From NCBI RefSeq assembly GCF_902497875.1, contig NZ_CABVHY010000021.1, positions 1-64,000 on the forward strand: 64,000 bases of DNA, in the 5' to 3' direction. The position numbers and the translations under genes are program-made. Of this stretch, positions 41,211-50,354 are shown piece after piece. Each line of letters opens with the position of its first letter. The stretch's first letter is position 1. The stretch is from Pseudomonas fluorescens. GTDB taxonomy: Bacteria > Pseudomonadota > Gammaproteobacteria > Pseudomonadales > Pseudomonadaceae. Under the pieces are notes generated by a model. The model had not been told where the DNA came from, ran no database searches, and worked only from the letters and a program-made list of their open reading frames with translations.

Positions 41211-43184
41211 ATGCAAACGCCGCTGATCGACCTGCGCGACATCCGCAAATCCTATGGAGGCAATGACAGCCCGCTGGTCGAAGTGCTGCGCGGCATCGAC
41301 CTGTCGATCCATGCCGGAGAGTTCGTGGCGATAGTCGGCGCTTCCGGGTCAGGCAAATCGACCCTGATGAACATCCTCGGTTGCCTCGACCGCCCGACCT
41401 CCGGCGAGTACCTGTTCGCCGGTGAAAACGTCGCGCAACTGGACAGCGACGAGCTGGCCTGGCTGCGGCGTGAAGCCTTCGGTTTCGTGTTCCAGGGTTA
41501 CCATCTGATCCCTTCCGGCTCGGCCCAGGAAAACGTCGAGATGCCGGCGATCTATGCCGGCACCCCCGCCGCCCAGCGCCACGCCCGCGCCGCCGCCCTG
41601 CTGGATCGCCTGGGGCTGGCCGAACGCACCGGCAATCGCCCGCATCAACTGTCGGGCGGGCAACAGCAGCGAGTGTCGATTGCCCGCGCCTTGATGAACG
41701 GCGGCCATATCATCCTCGCCGACGAACCCACCGGCGCCCTGGACAGCCACAGCGGCGCCGAGGTCATGACCCTGCTCGACGAACTGGCGAGCCAGGGCCA
41801 CGTGGTGATCCTGATCACCCACGACCGCGAAGTCGCCGCCCGCGCCAAGCGCATCATCGAAATCCGCGACGGGCTGATCATCAGCGACACCGCTCAGGTC
41901 GATGCCGGGGCGCAGGTCCCGGTCAACCCCGGAGCCCTGCAAGCCGTCGATCTGCGCAAGCGCCTGAGCGAGGGCAGTGAAGCCACCGGCGCCTGGAAGG
42001 GCGAACTGCTGGACGCGGTGCAAGCCGCCTGGCGAGTGATGTGGATCAACCGTTTCCGCACCGCATTGACCCTGCTCGGAATCATCATCGGCGTCGCTTC
42101 GGTGGTGGTCATGCTGGCCGTGGGCGAAGGCAGCAAGCGCCAGGTCATGGCACAGATGGGTGCCTTCGGCTCAAACATCCTGTACCTCAGCGGCTCATCA
42201 CCCAATCCACGCACGCCGCTGGGCATCATCAGGCTTGACGAAGTCGCCGCCCTGGCCGCCCTGCCCCAGGTCAAGCGGATCATGCCGGTCATTGGCGCGG
42301 AAGCCGTGGTGCGCTTCGGCAACGTCGATCACACCGCCTATGTCGGCGGCAACGACACCAACTTCCCGGCGATCTTCAACTGGCCGGTGGTTGAAGGCAG
42401 CTATTTCACCCAGGCCGATGAAAACACCGCAGCCGCCGTGGCAGTGATCGGGAAAAAAGTCCGCGACAAGTTATTCAAGGATGTCATCGATCCGATCGGC
42501 CAATACATCCTGATCGAGAACGTACCGTTCCAGGTGGTCGGCGTGCTGGAAGAAAAAGGCACCAGCTCCGGCGAACAAGACAGCGACGACCGGATCGCCA
42601 TCCCCTACTCGGCCGCCAGTATCCGGCTGTTCGGCACCCACGATCCGGAATACGTGGCCATCGCCGCAGCCGATGCGCACAACGTCAAGGAGACCGAATT
42701 GGCTATCGACCAGTTGCTGCTGCGCATGCACGACGGCAAGCGCGACTTTGAACTGACCAACAACGCCGCCATGATCCAGGCCGAAGCCCGCACCCAGAAC
42801 ACCCTGTCGTTGATGCTCGGCTCGATTGCCGCAATCTCGCTGCTGGTAGGCGGCATCGGGGTGATGAATATCATGCTGATGACCGTTCGCGAACGCACCC
42901 GCGAGATCGGTATCCGCATGGCCACCGGGGCCCGGCAACGGGACATCCTGCGCCAGTTCCTGACCGAGGCCGTGATGCTCTCGGTGGTCGGCGGGATCGC
43001 CGGGGTCGCCCTGGCGTTGATGGTCGGCGGTGTCCTGCTGCTTGGCAACGTCGCGGTGGCCTTCTCTCTGCCAGCCATTTTCGGCGCCTTCGGCTGCGCC
43101 CTGGTCACCGGGGTGGTTTTCGGTTTCATGCCTGCCCGCAAAGCTGCCCGGCTCGACCCGGTCACAGCCCTTACCAGTGAATGA
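41211..43184 (+). CDS. pvdT: PvdT, MacB-like ABC transporter
   Basis: A 657-residue inner-membrane ABC transporter. The N-terminal ATPase (1-230) has Walker A GASGSGKSTLMN, signature LSGGQQQRVSIARAL and Walker B HIILADEPTGALD. A first membrane segment (about 280-305) is followed by a large periplasmic domain and three C-terminal membrane segments with the FtsX/MacB pattern (VGGIGVMNIMLMTVRERTREIGIRMATGA). It powers the PvdRT-OpmQ pump. Confidence 0.95.
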   Translation: MQTPLIDLRDIRKSYGGNDSPLVEVLRGIDLSIHAGEFVAIVGASGSGKSTLMNILGCLDRPTSGEYLFAGENVAQLDSDELAWLRREAFGFVFQGYHLIPSGSAQENVEMPAIYAGTPAAQRHARAAALLDRLGLAERTGNRPHQLSGGQQQRVSIARALMNGGHIILADEPTGALDSHSGAEVMTLLDELASQGHVVILITHDREVAARAKRIIEIRDGLIISDTAQVDAGAQVPVNPGALQAVDLRKRLSEGSEATGAWKGELLDAVQAAWRVMWINRFRTALTLLGIIIGVASVVVMLAVGEGSKRQVMAQMGAFGSNILYLSGSSPNPRTPLGIIRLDEVAALAALPQVKRIMPVIGAEAVVRFGNVDHTAYVGGNDTNFPAIFNWPVVEGSYFTQADENTAAAVAVIGKKVRDKLFKDVIDPIGQYILIENVPFQVVGVLEEKGTSSGEQDSDDRIAIPYSAASIRLFGTHDPEYVAIAAADAHNVKETELAIDQLLLRMHDGKRDFELTNNAAMIQAEARTQNTLSLMLGSIAAISLLVGGIGVMNIMLMTVRERTREIGIRMATGARQRDILRQFLTEAVMLSVVGGIAGVALALMVGGVLLLGNVAVAFSLPAIFGAFGCALVTGVVFGFMPARKAARLDPVTALTSE

Positions 43185-43191
43185 TCGCCCT

Positions 43192-44586
43192 ATGAAACCC
43201 CCTCTGAGTCTCCTCGCCGCCTGCCTGCTGCTGAGCGCTTGCGGCACTCCTGCGCAGCGTCCGGACAGCGGCATTCAACCGCCCGCAGCCTGGCATTCGC
43301 CCGCTGCCGCAGCCGCCCGTCAAACCAGCGAACACTGGTGGACGCACTTCGGCAGTAGCGAGCTGGATCGGTTGATCGAACAGGCACGGCTGGGAAGTTT
43401 TGACCTGGCCGCGGCCATGGCCCGGGTACGTCAGGCACAGGCAAGCGCGGTGATCGCCGGCGGGCCACTGCTGCCGGAGATCAAGGGCGGATTTAACGCC
43501 AACCGGCAAAAACTGCTGCGTGGCAACGGCTACAGCCAGCTGGACGCCGACAGCAGTAATAAGGCGGTGGATTATTTCGATGCGAATCTGAGCGCCAGTT
43601 ACGAGATCGACTTCTGGGGTGGTAAGCGCGCGGCCCATGACAGTGCCCTGCACGGCGTGCGCGCCAGCGAGTTCGACCAGGCCACCGTGGAGCTGACATT
43701 GCTCAGCAGCGTGGCCAACAGTTATGCCCAGGCCTTGTCGTTGCGTGAGCAAGGGCGGATTTCCGAGTTGAACCTGGCCAACGCGCAAAAGGTCCTGCAA
43801 CTGGTGCAGACCCGTTACGACGCAGGCTCGGCGACCGCCCTCGAACTGGCTCAGCAAAAGAGTCTGGTCGCCGCCCAGCAACGGCAATTGCCAGCGGTTC
43901 AGCAGCAAGCCGAGGACGCCCTGATCACCCTGGCTGCCTTGCTCGGCCAATCGGTGCAAGCACTGTCACTCGGCGAGCAGCGCTTCGAGCAATTGAGCTG
44001 GCCGAGCATCGGCGCAGGCCTGCCCAGCGACCTGCTCAGTCGCCGTCCGGACATCGCTCGTGCCGAAGCCCAGTTGGCTGCCGCGCAGGCTGACGTCAGC
44101 GTCGCTCGCGCTGCCATGCTGCCCAGTGTCACCTTGAGCGCCAACATCGGCTCGGGCGCCAACAACGCCTCGGATATTTTAAGCAGCCCGTTCTACAACC
44201 TGACTGCCGGGCTGGTGGCGCCGATCTTCAACAACGGCCGCCTGGGTGCCGAACGCGACAAGGCCACGGCCCGCCAGCAAGAACTGCTGGAAACCTATCG
44301 CGGCTCGATCATCAACGGTTTTGCCGACGTCGAAAAAGCCCTCAACAGCATCGACGGCCTGGACCGGCAACGGCAGTGGCAAAGCGAAGAACTGAGCCAG
44401 GCGCAAACCGCCTTCCGGATCGCCGAAAGCCGCTACCAGGCCGGTGCCGAAGACCTGCTCACAGTGCTCGATACCCAGCGCACGCTGTATGCCGCGCAGG
44501 ATCTGAATGTGCAGCTGCGACTGGCGCGGGTACAGGCCAGTGTGGCGCTGTATAAGGCATTGGGTGGGGGGTGGTCGGTGCTGTGA
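43192..44586 (+). CDS. opmQ: OpmQ, outer-membrane channel lipoprotein
   Basis: A 464-residue TolC/NodT-family protein with a lipoprotein signal (LLAACLLLSACG, Cys about residue 17). Two repeat halves of the outer-membrane efflux domain follow, with typical pieces ASYEIDFWGGKRAAHDSA, SRRPDIARAEAQLAAAQADV and PIFNNGRLGAERDKA. I start at the ATG at 43192, 7 bases after the pvdT stop, because the signal peptide begins there. It completes the pyoverdine secretion and recycling pump. Confidence 0.94.
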   Translation: MKPPLSLLAACLLLSACGTPAQRPDSGIQPPAAWHSPAAAAARQTSEHWWTHFGSSELDRLIEQARLGSFDLAAAMARVRQAQASAVIAGGPLLPEIKGGFNANRQKLLRGNGYSQLDADSSNKAVDYFDANLSASYEIDFWGGKRAAHDSALHGVRASEFDQATVELTLLSSVANSYAQALSLREQGRISELNLANAQKVLQLVQTRYDAGSATALELAQQKSLVAAQQRQLPAVQQQAEDALITLAALLGQSVQALSLGEQRFEQLSWPSIGAGLPSDLLSRRPDIARAEAQLAAAQADVSVARAAMLPSVTLSANIGSGANNASDILSSPFYNLTAGLVAPIFNNGRLGAERDKATARQQELLETYRGSIINGFADVEKALNSIDGLDRQRQWQSEELSQAQTAFRIAESRYQAGAEDLLTVLDTQRTLYAAQDLNVQLRLARVQASVALYKALGGGWSVL

Positions 44587-44622
44587 TTCTTGGTTCAAGA
44601 GATGCAGTGATTGTCATATCCC

Positions 44623-44718
44623 AATCGCGAGCAAGCTCGCTCCCACATCTAGTTCTCTGTATGCCCACAATTTTGTGGGCGACATAAATCTAATGTGGGA
44701 GCGAGCTTGCTCGCGATG
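44623..44718. repeat. BIME: two REPs around a short hairpin
   Basis: ATCGCGAGCAAGCTCGCTCC (44624-44643) and its inverse GGGAGCGAGCTTGCTCGCGAT (44697-44717) flank a separate hairpin, GCCCACA-ATTT-TGTGGGC (44663-44680). The unit lies between the convergent opmQ and pvdP genes. Confidence 0.88.
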
Positions 44719-44744
44719 AACACGACGCGGTCTACCTGTCCTGA

Positions 44745-46370
44745 CTAAAGTATTCGCCCTTTGACCTTCAGATTCCGCGCATACCAAGGCCTCTGCGGCA
44801 CCTTGCGCAACAGGTCCGCGACTTTCTTTTCATCACCAAAGGTGATGCGCAACGCCAGCTTCATGGTCTCCGGATCCATCTCCACCGACTTGCCAGCCTG
44901 CAGCCCCGGGGTGGTGCTGCAACCATGGGTGGTCGGCCCCAGCCATGGGTCAGCGATTTCGACCCAGCGTCCCGGGGCGAACCAGGGCACGCCGTTGACT
45001 TGCAGCCGGCTGAGTTCACCGGGATGGAAGCGCTCGTGGGCCCGAAACCAGTCTTCCAGGCGGTCGTCGATCCAGCCGTGGAAATGCCAGAACACCGGGT
45101 TTACGTGAGAGGAAAACGGGTCGCCGAGAAAGTCGTTTTCCGCCGAGTACCAGCGCGCCGCGAAGTCCGAAGGGTCCCGGGCAAACGGCACCGGCACGCC
45201 ATTCGACGGATCGCGCGGCACCGAGGCCCAGCGCATGTGCAGCCAGTCATGCAGACCCAGTTCGACCTCCGAGCCGAACTGGCCGAGGGTCAGCTTCGCC
45301 AGGTAACGCGGGTCACGGTACTGCGACTCCCATACCTGGAAATTGCTGTGGTAGGTCTCGGCCGCCTTGATATCGCTGACCCATTGGCTGTACTCGGTAT
45401 CACCCTCGGCCAGCCAGGTCGGTGGCAAGGCGAACCCGTCGTGGTTGTCGAAATAGCGCGCGAAACCTTGCCGGTCGCGTTCAAGCTCCGGCTGCGGCAC
45501 GGGAAAGTCCGGCCAGGAGGGCAAGTCCTGCATTGAGCGCGCGGTGCCGAGCATGTGCCGGTGCATGAAGAAGAAATCAATCCCCGAACCATTGCGGTCT
45601 TTGCGCGGGCCTCGGGCGTCACGCTCCAGATCCCGCGGACCCGGCTGCCAGCCAATGCCACGCAATGCGCCGCGCTGCGTTTCGGAAAGGCTGTGCCACT
45701 TGTCCCGCGAAGCATGCCAGAGCTGATGGAACAGCCGGTGCTCGAGGGAAATCAACCACGCCAGAAAGCCCGGGTTCAGGGCAATCCGCTCACGGGCTTC
45801 GGGGAACCGGCGCTTGCTGGCGACAAATCGATTGTCCAGCTCGGGCAGACCCAAGGGCCGATCCAGGCGCAGGATCCGCCCGCTGAGGGTGGCGCTGCCG
45901 GCATTGCCGAAATCGGCCCAGACTTCATCGAGGCTGAGGTTGAACTCGTACGCGGGTGCGCCACTGGCACTGTCGACGCTGACCAGTCGCCAATGCAACT
46001 CGGCGGGATTGGCCTGCAGCAAATCTCCGACGACTCGGAACCGCGGCTCGTCGGCCGCTCGCAAGCGCTCGGCGCTATCCAGATAACCGCGCAGCCCGCG
46101 ACCACGATGGGCGATGTCCAGAAACAGCTCCAGACCGTTCAGCGGCAAGCCGTCCAGGCCGGCATCCCGACCCTCGAAACGAATCTCCCAGACGCCGCGC
46201 AGGCTGTCCGCCAGGTGCTGCCCGGCGGTGTCCGCGAGATCGACCGTGGCCTCACCCGCAGTGATCGTCTCATCCACCCGCGTCAACTCGCGATGCGCAT
46301 AAAAAGCCGCAGGCACGGCGGCACCGGTCAGCGCCAAGCCCGCGATGAACCCTCGTCGAGAAATCGTCAT
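44745..46370 (-). CDS. pvdP: PvdP tyrosinase, pyoverdine chromophore maturation
   Basis: A 541-residue periplasmic copper enzyme that oxidises ferribactin to form the pyoverdine fluorophore. It has a twin-arginine signal (ISRRGFIAGLALTGAA), a beta-barrel N-terminal part (about 45-190) and a tyrosinase-like C-terminal part with His-rich copper motifs (FFFMHRHML, LGLHDWLHMRW, HVNPVFWHFHGWID). Length matches P. aeruginosa PvdP (about 544). I use the ATG at 46370, preceded by AGGTAGGG; a longer frame starts at 46409. A PvdS box lies 46 bases upstream. Confidence 0.95.
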   Translation of the reverse strand: MTISRRGFIAGLALTGAAVPAAFYAHRELTRVDETITAGEATVDLADTAGQHLADSLRGVWEIRFEGRDAGLDGLPLNGLELFLDIAHRGRGLRGYLDSAERLRAADEPRFRVVGDLLQANPAELHWRLVSVDSASGAPAYEFNLSLDEVWADFGNAGSATLSGRILRLDRPLGLPELDNRFVASKRRFPEARERIALNPGFLAWLISLEHRLFHQLWHASRDKWHSLSETQRGALRGIGWQPGPRDLERDARGPRKDRNGSGIDFFFMHRHMLGTARSMQDLPSWPDFPVPQPELERDRQGFARYFDNHDGFALPPTWLAEGDTEYSQWVSDIKAAETYHSNFQVWESQYRDPRYLAKLTLGQFGSEVELGLHDWLHMRWASVPRDPSNGVPVPFARDPSDFAARWYSAENDFLGDPFSSHVNPVFWHFHGWIDDRLEDWFRAHERFHPGELSRLQVNGVPWFAPGRWVEIADPWLGPTTHGCSTTPGLQAGKSVEMDPETMKLALRITFGDEKKVADLLRKVPQRPWYARNLKVKGRIL

Positions 46371-46415
46371 TGCCCTACCTGTGTCAGCCATGAAGCTGGC
46401 TTTATCCAAGCTAGA

Positions 46416-46440
46416 ACGTTTGTTGGGTGGGGAAATTTAA
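46416..46440 (-). promoter_or_regulatory. Iron-starvation (PvdS) box of pvdP
   Basis: On the minus strand TTAAAT-N16-CGT matches the PvdS promoter, with CGT 46 bases before the pvdP ATG. Confidence 0.85.
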
Positions 46441-46454
46441 GCGCTGCGGGGGCG

Positions 46455-46543
46455 AAAAAAGATCGCAGCCTGCACCAGCTCCTACAGGAATTGCAGGTGT
46501 ACGCGGTCGGCGTAGGAGCTGGCGAAGCCTGCGATCTTTCTGG
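46455..46543. repeat. Inverted REP pair between divergent pvdP and pvdM promoters
   Basis: AAAAAAGATCGCAGCCTGCACCAGCTCC (46455-46482) faces GGAGCTGGCGAAGCCTGCGATC (46515-46536). The pair sits between the two PvdS boxes, 14 bases from the pvdP box and 8 bases from the pvdM box. Confidence 0.88.
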
Positions 46544-46550
46544 GAACGAC

Positions 46551-46575
46551 CTAAATTTCCCGGCCTTCTCCTCGT
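46551..46575 (+). promoter_or_regulatory. Iron-starvation (PvdS) box of pvdMNO
   Basis: CTAAAT-N16-CGT is an exact match, with CGT 62 bases before the chosen pvdM start. Confidence 0.88.
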
Positions 46576-46637
46576 TCTTCCCAGATAGCAAAGGCCCCTG
46601 CGCCTGCACCTCGACGGCGAACCTGACTGAGATGGCA

Positions 46638-47993
46638 ATGACAAAACCACGTTCGAAAAAGGCTCTTTACATCGGCCTGCCGCTAGCCCTGGCCGTCACC
46701 GCCGGCGCGGGTTTTCTGGCCTGGGATTACTGGTTCAAGGACAATCCCGGTTATCCGGTCAAGGTGATGAAGCAGGCCGATGAGCTGCATGAACGGATGA
46801 TTTCCTTCGACAGCCACATCACCGTGCCACTGGATTTCGGTACCGCGGAAAACGAAGCTGACAAAGACGGTTCAGGGCAGTTCGATCTGCCCAAGGCCAA
46901 CCGCGGACGCCTGTCCGGTGCGGCACTGACGATCTTCGGCTGGCCGGAAATGTGGAACGGCCCGAATGCCCCGCACAAACCTACCGCCGGTTTCGTCGAA
47001 GAGGCCCGCAACCAGCAGGAGGTTCGCTACAAGATCATCTCCGGCATCGTCCGCGATTTTCCCAACCAGGTCGGCATCGCCTACACCCCGGCAGATTTCC
47101 GACGCCTGCATGGCGAAGGCAAGTTCGCGATCTTTATCAGCATGCTCAACGCCTACCCGCTGGGTCACGACCTGAACCTGCTGGACAAGTGGGCTGCGCG
47201 CGGCATGCGGATGTTCGGCTTCAGCTATATCGGCAACAACGATTGGGCTGACTCCTCGCGCCCGCTGCCCTTTTTCAACGACTCGCCGGACGCCCTCGAC
47301 GGCCTCTCGGACATCGGCAAACAGGCGGTGCAACGGCTCAACGATCTGGGGGTGATCATCGACGTGTCGCAAATGTCCACCCAGGCACTGAGCCAAGTCG
47401 CCCAGCTGAGTCGCACGCCGATGGTCGCTTCGCACTCGGCGCCCCGGGCCATGGTCGATATTCCGCGCAACCTCAGCGACAAGGAGCTGCAGCTAATCAA
47501 GAACAGCGGTGGCGTGGTGCAGATTGTCGGCTTCTCGGCCTACCTGCGGCCATTGAGCCAACCGACCCAGGACAAGCTCAACGCCCTGCGCGCGCGCTTT
47601 GACCTGCCACCGCTGCCGAATCTGGCCATGGCCCTGATGCCCGGCGACCCGATCATTGCCGCCTGGCCGGAACAGAAGTTCGGCCAGTACGCCGGCGAGC
47701 TCTACAGCATTCTCGAGGAGGAACCCAAGGCCACGCTAAAAGACCTCGGTGACGCCATCGATTACACGGTGAGAAAGATCGGTATCGATCACGTCGGCAT
47801 TGCCTCGGACTTCAACGAGGGTGGCGGGGTCAAGGACTGGGAAAACGTCGGCCAGATTCGCAATGTCACCGCCGAACTGATCCAGCGCGGTTATGCCGAA
47901 GCGGATATCGCCAAACTTTGGGGTGGCAACTTCCTGCGGGTCTGGGACCAGGTGCAGAAAGCCGCCAAACCCGCCCTGACTTCTGCCAAGTGA
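46638..47993 (+). CDS. pvdM: PvdM, dipeptidase-like pyoverdine maturation protein
   Basis: A 451-residue protein with an N-terminal membrane anchor or signal (about 8-28, LYIGLPLALAVTAGAGFLAW) and a renal-dipeptidase (M19-type) fold in the periplasm. Landmarks are ISFDSHITVPLDF near the start and LGVIIDVSQMST, VASHSAPRAMVDIPRNLSD and IGIDHVGIASDFNEGGG later. PvdM is needed for periplasmic pyoverdine maturation alongside PvdP. Two in-frame ATGs exist (46632, 46638); I use the second, which gives the MTKPRSKK start. First gene of pvdMNO. Confidence 0.93.
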   Translation: MTKPRSKKALYIGLPLALAVTAGAGFLAWDYWFKDNPGYPVKVMKQADELHERMISFDSHITVPLDFGTAENEADKDGSGQFDLPKANRGRLSGAALTIFGWPEMWNGPNAPHKPTAGFVEEARNQQEVRYKIISGIVRDFPNQVGIAYTPADFRRLHGEGKFAIFISMLNAYPLGHDLNLLDKWAARGMRMFGFSYIGNNDWADSSRPLPFFNDSPDALDGLSDIGKQAVQRLNDLGVIIDVSQMSTQALSQVAQLSRTPMVASHSAPRAMVDIPRNLSDKELQLIKNSGGVVQIVGFSAYLRPLSQPTQDKLNALRARFDLPPLPNLAMALMPGDPIIAAWPEQKFGQYAGELYSILEEEPKATLKDLGDAIDYTVRKIGIDHVGIASDFNEGGGVKDWENVGQIRNVTAELIQRGYAEADIAKLWGGNFLRVWDQVQKAAKPALTSAK

Positions 47994-48004
47994 ACAACAC
48001 CACC

Positions 48005-49285
48005 ATGAATGATCGTCGAACCTTTCTCAAACAGGCCGGGATCCTGGCCGCCGCGCTGCCCCTCGGTGCCGGGCTCGACAGCCAGGCCATGGCCGACACC
48101 CTGCAAGCGCTGCCCAAGGACAAATGGGCGCAACTGCGTCAGCTGTTCCTGCTCGACCCCGACTACATCCACTTCTCGAACTTCCTGGTCACCTCCCACC
48201 CAAGACCGGTACGCGAGGCCATCGACCAGCACCGCGCTTGGCTCGACCGCAATCCGGGACTGGCAATGGACTGGGACCGCGAAGAAACCTGGAAGCACGA
48301 AGCCGAGGTCCGCAACCAGGCCGGCAAATACCTGCAGGCCAAACCCGGGCAAATCGCCCTGACCGGCAGCACCACCGAAGGCCTGGCGATGATTTATGGC
48401 GGAATTCATGTGCGCCCGGATCAAGAAATCCTCACCACCGAACACGAGCATTATTCGACCCACAGCATTCTCGAGTTCAGGGCCCAAAAGCAGCAAACCC
48501 GGGTGCGCAAGATCAGGCTGTTCAAGGACCCGCAACAGCTCTCGACCGACGAAGTGCTCGACTCGATTCGTCGCAATATCCGGCCCGAGACCCGGGTCCT
48601 GGGGATGACCTGGGTGCACTCGGGCAGCGGCGTGAAATTGCCGCTGGCAGAGATCGGCAAGCTGGTGGACGAACACAACAAGGATCGTGACGACCAGAAC
48701 CGGCTGCTGTACGTCGTCGATGGCGTCCACGGCTTTGGCGTGGAAGACCTGAGCTTCTCGCAAATGAACTGCGACTTCTTTATCGCCGGCACCCACAAGT
48801 GGCTGTTTGGCCCGCGCGGTACCGGCATCGTTTGCTCGCGCTTCGAGGAGCTGAAATACCTCACACCCAGTGAGCCGACCTTCTCCGAAGACAACAACTT
48901 CGCCACCAGCATGTCCCCCGGCGGCTACCACGCCTTCGAACATCGCTGGGCCCTCAACGAAGCCTTCAAATTGCATTTGCAACTGGGCAAGGCCGAGGTT
49001 CAGGCACGCATTCATCAACTCAACAGCTACCTCAAGCAGCGTCTGCAGGAACACTCGCGGATCGAGCTGGTGACGCCCCTCAGTCCCGAGCTGTCGGCCG
49101 GTTTCACTTTCTTCCGGATCAAGGATCAGGACAGCGACCAGGTCGCAGCTTATCTGATGCAGAACCGGGTAGTCGTCGATGCCGTGGAGCGCGATGTCGG
49201 TCCGCTGATCCGGACCGCTCCGGGCCTGCTCAACAGCGAAGCGGAGGTCGATCGTTTCATGGCCTTGCTGAGCAACAGACGTTGA
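48005..49285 (+). CDS. pvdN: PvdN, PLP-dependent enzyme modifying the pyoverdine side chain
   Basis: A 426-residue periplasmic pyridoxal-phosphate enzyme of the aminotransferase class V fold. It has a twin-arginine signal (MNDRRTFLKQAGILAAALPL), TGSTTEGLAMIYGG near the cofactor phosphate, VVDGVHGFGV, and the Schiff-base Lys in AGTHKWLFGPRGTG (Lys about residue 265). PvdN converts the side-chain glutamate of the chromophore to succinamide. It begins 11 bases after pvdM. Confidence 0.95.
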   Translation: MNDRRTFLKQAGILAAALPLGAGLDSQAMADTLQALPKDKWAQLRQLFLLDPDYIHFSNFLVTSHPRPVREAIDQHRAWLDRNPGLAMDWDREETWKHEAEVRNQAGKYLQAKPGQIALTGSTTEGLAMIYGGIHVRPDQEILTTEHEHYSTHSILEFRAQKQQTRVRKIRLFKDPQQLSTDEVLDSIRRNIRPETRVLGMTWVHSGSGVKLPLAEIGKLVDEHNKDRDDQNRLLYVVDGVHGFGVEDLSFSQMNCDFFIAGTHKWLFGPRGTGIVCSRFEELKYLTPSEPTFSEDNNFATSMSPGGYHAFEHRWALNEAFKLHLQLGKAEVQARIHQLNSYLKQRLQEHSRIELVTPLSPELSAGFTFFRIKDQDSDQVAAYLMQNRVVVDAVERDVGPLIRTAPGLLNSEAEVDRFMALLSNRR

Positions 49286-49332
49286 CCCCTTGAAGCCTCC
49301 CAGGATGCCATTTCCCTTGATCGAGATGACTC

Positions 49333-50235
49333 ATGACCAATGACCCGCTCACCGCCCAACCGCACGCCTATCCGTTGAAGACGCTGACCGCGTTGGCCTT
49401 CACCGCACTGCTCGGCGGCCTGCTGCCAAGTACCGCCCTGGCGGCCACGCCGCCACAACCGGGCAAGGTATTCAAGGACTGCAAGGACTGCCCGGAAATG
49501 GTCGTGCTGCCAGCTGGCACCTTCACCATGGGCACTCCGGACGGCGAAGCCGGCCGCGAACCCGACGAGGGTCCGATGCATGAAGTAACCTTCGCTAGAC
49601 CTTTCGCCATGAGCCGCTTTCAGATCACCGCCGGTGAATGGGACCGCTACGTGCGGGAAACCGGGGTCAAGATCGCCAACGGTGATACCCGGCCCGGTCG
49701 CGAATGCGTGGCCAGCAAGCCCCGCTATGCACAGACCCCGCGCCAGCCAGCGGTGTGCATGGACTTCGCCGACGTGCAAGCCTATGTCGCCTGGCTGTCG
49801 AAAAAAACCGGGCAGAGCTATCGAATGGTCAGCGAGGCCCAACGCGAGTACGCCGCCCGTGCCGGCTCCAGCGGCCCCTTCCCGTTCCCCTTCGATGAAG
49901 GCAAGGCATACAGCATCGCCAAACATGCCAACACCTATGGCCCGGCTGATGGCTACAGTTTCAGCTCGCCGGTCGGCAGCTATCCGCCCAACGCATTCGG
50001 CATGTACGACATGCACGGCAATGTCTATGAGTGGATCGCCGACTGTGAACACACCAACTACCTCGGCGCGCCAACCGATGGCAGCGCGTGGGTCGAGCCT
50101 GGATGTGAAGCGCTGCAGATCCGCGGCAACGACTGGGGCGAAGCGCCGGTGTTTTCCCGCTCGGGCAACCGCAACAACATCTATCCGCAAACCCGCGGAG
50201 ACTGGATCGGCTTTCGCGTTATACGTGAGCTCTAG
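49333..50235 (+). CDS. pvdO: PvdO, FGE-domain pyoverdine maturation protein
   Basis: A 300-residue exported protein with a signal-type hydrophobic segment (about 18-38) and a formylglycine-generating-enzyme/sulfatase-modifying fold. Landmarks are MVVLPAGTFTMGTPDGEAGR, MSRFQITAGEWDRYV, SYRMVSEAQREYAARAG, NAFGMYDMHGNVYEWIADC and the closing GFRVIREL. PvdO is required for the oxidation step that completes the chromophore. Third gene of pvdMNO, 47 bases after pvdN. Confidence 0.95.
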   Translation: MTNDPLTAQPHAYPLKTLTALAFTALLGGLLPSTALAATPPQPGKVFKDCKDCPEMVVLPAGTFTMGTPDGEAGREPDEGPMHEVTFARPFAMSRFQITAGEWDRYVRETGVKIANGDTRPGRECVASKPRYAQTPRQPAVCMDFADVQAYVAWLSKKTGQSYRMVSEAQREYAARAGSSGPFPFPFDEGKAYSIAKHANTYGPADGYSFSSPVGSYPPNAFGMYDMHGNVYEWIADCEHTNYLGAPTDGSAWVEPGCEALQIRGNDWGEAPVFSRSGNRNNIYPQTRGDWIGFRVIREL

Positions 50236-50286
50236 ACTATAATCCTGCCCGCCCCTGCATACAGGTCGCCGCCAGTCGGCGGCCTT

Positions 50287-50311
50287 CTAAATTAAGCGCC
50301 TGACCAGACGT
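50287..50311 (+). promoter_or_regulatory. Iron-starvation (PvdS) box of pvdE
   Basis: CTAAAT-N16-CGT is an exact match, with CGT 43 bases before the pvdE ATG. Confidence 0.88.
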
Positions 50312-50354
50312 TCTACTGGGTATCTGCCTCTACGACCCAAGGAACTGTCCCCTC

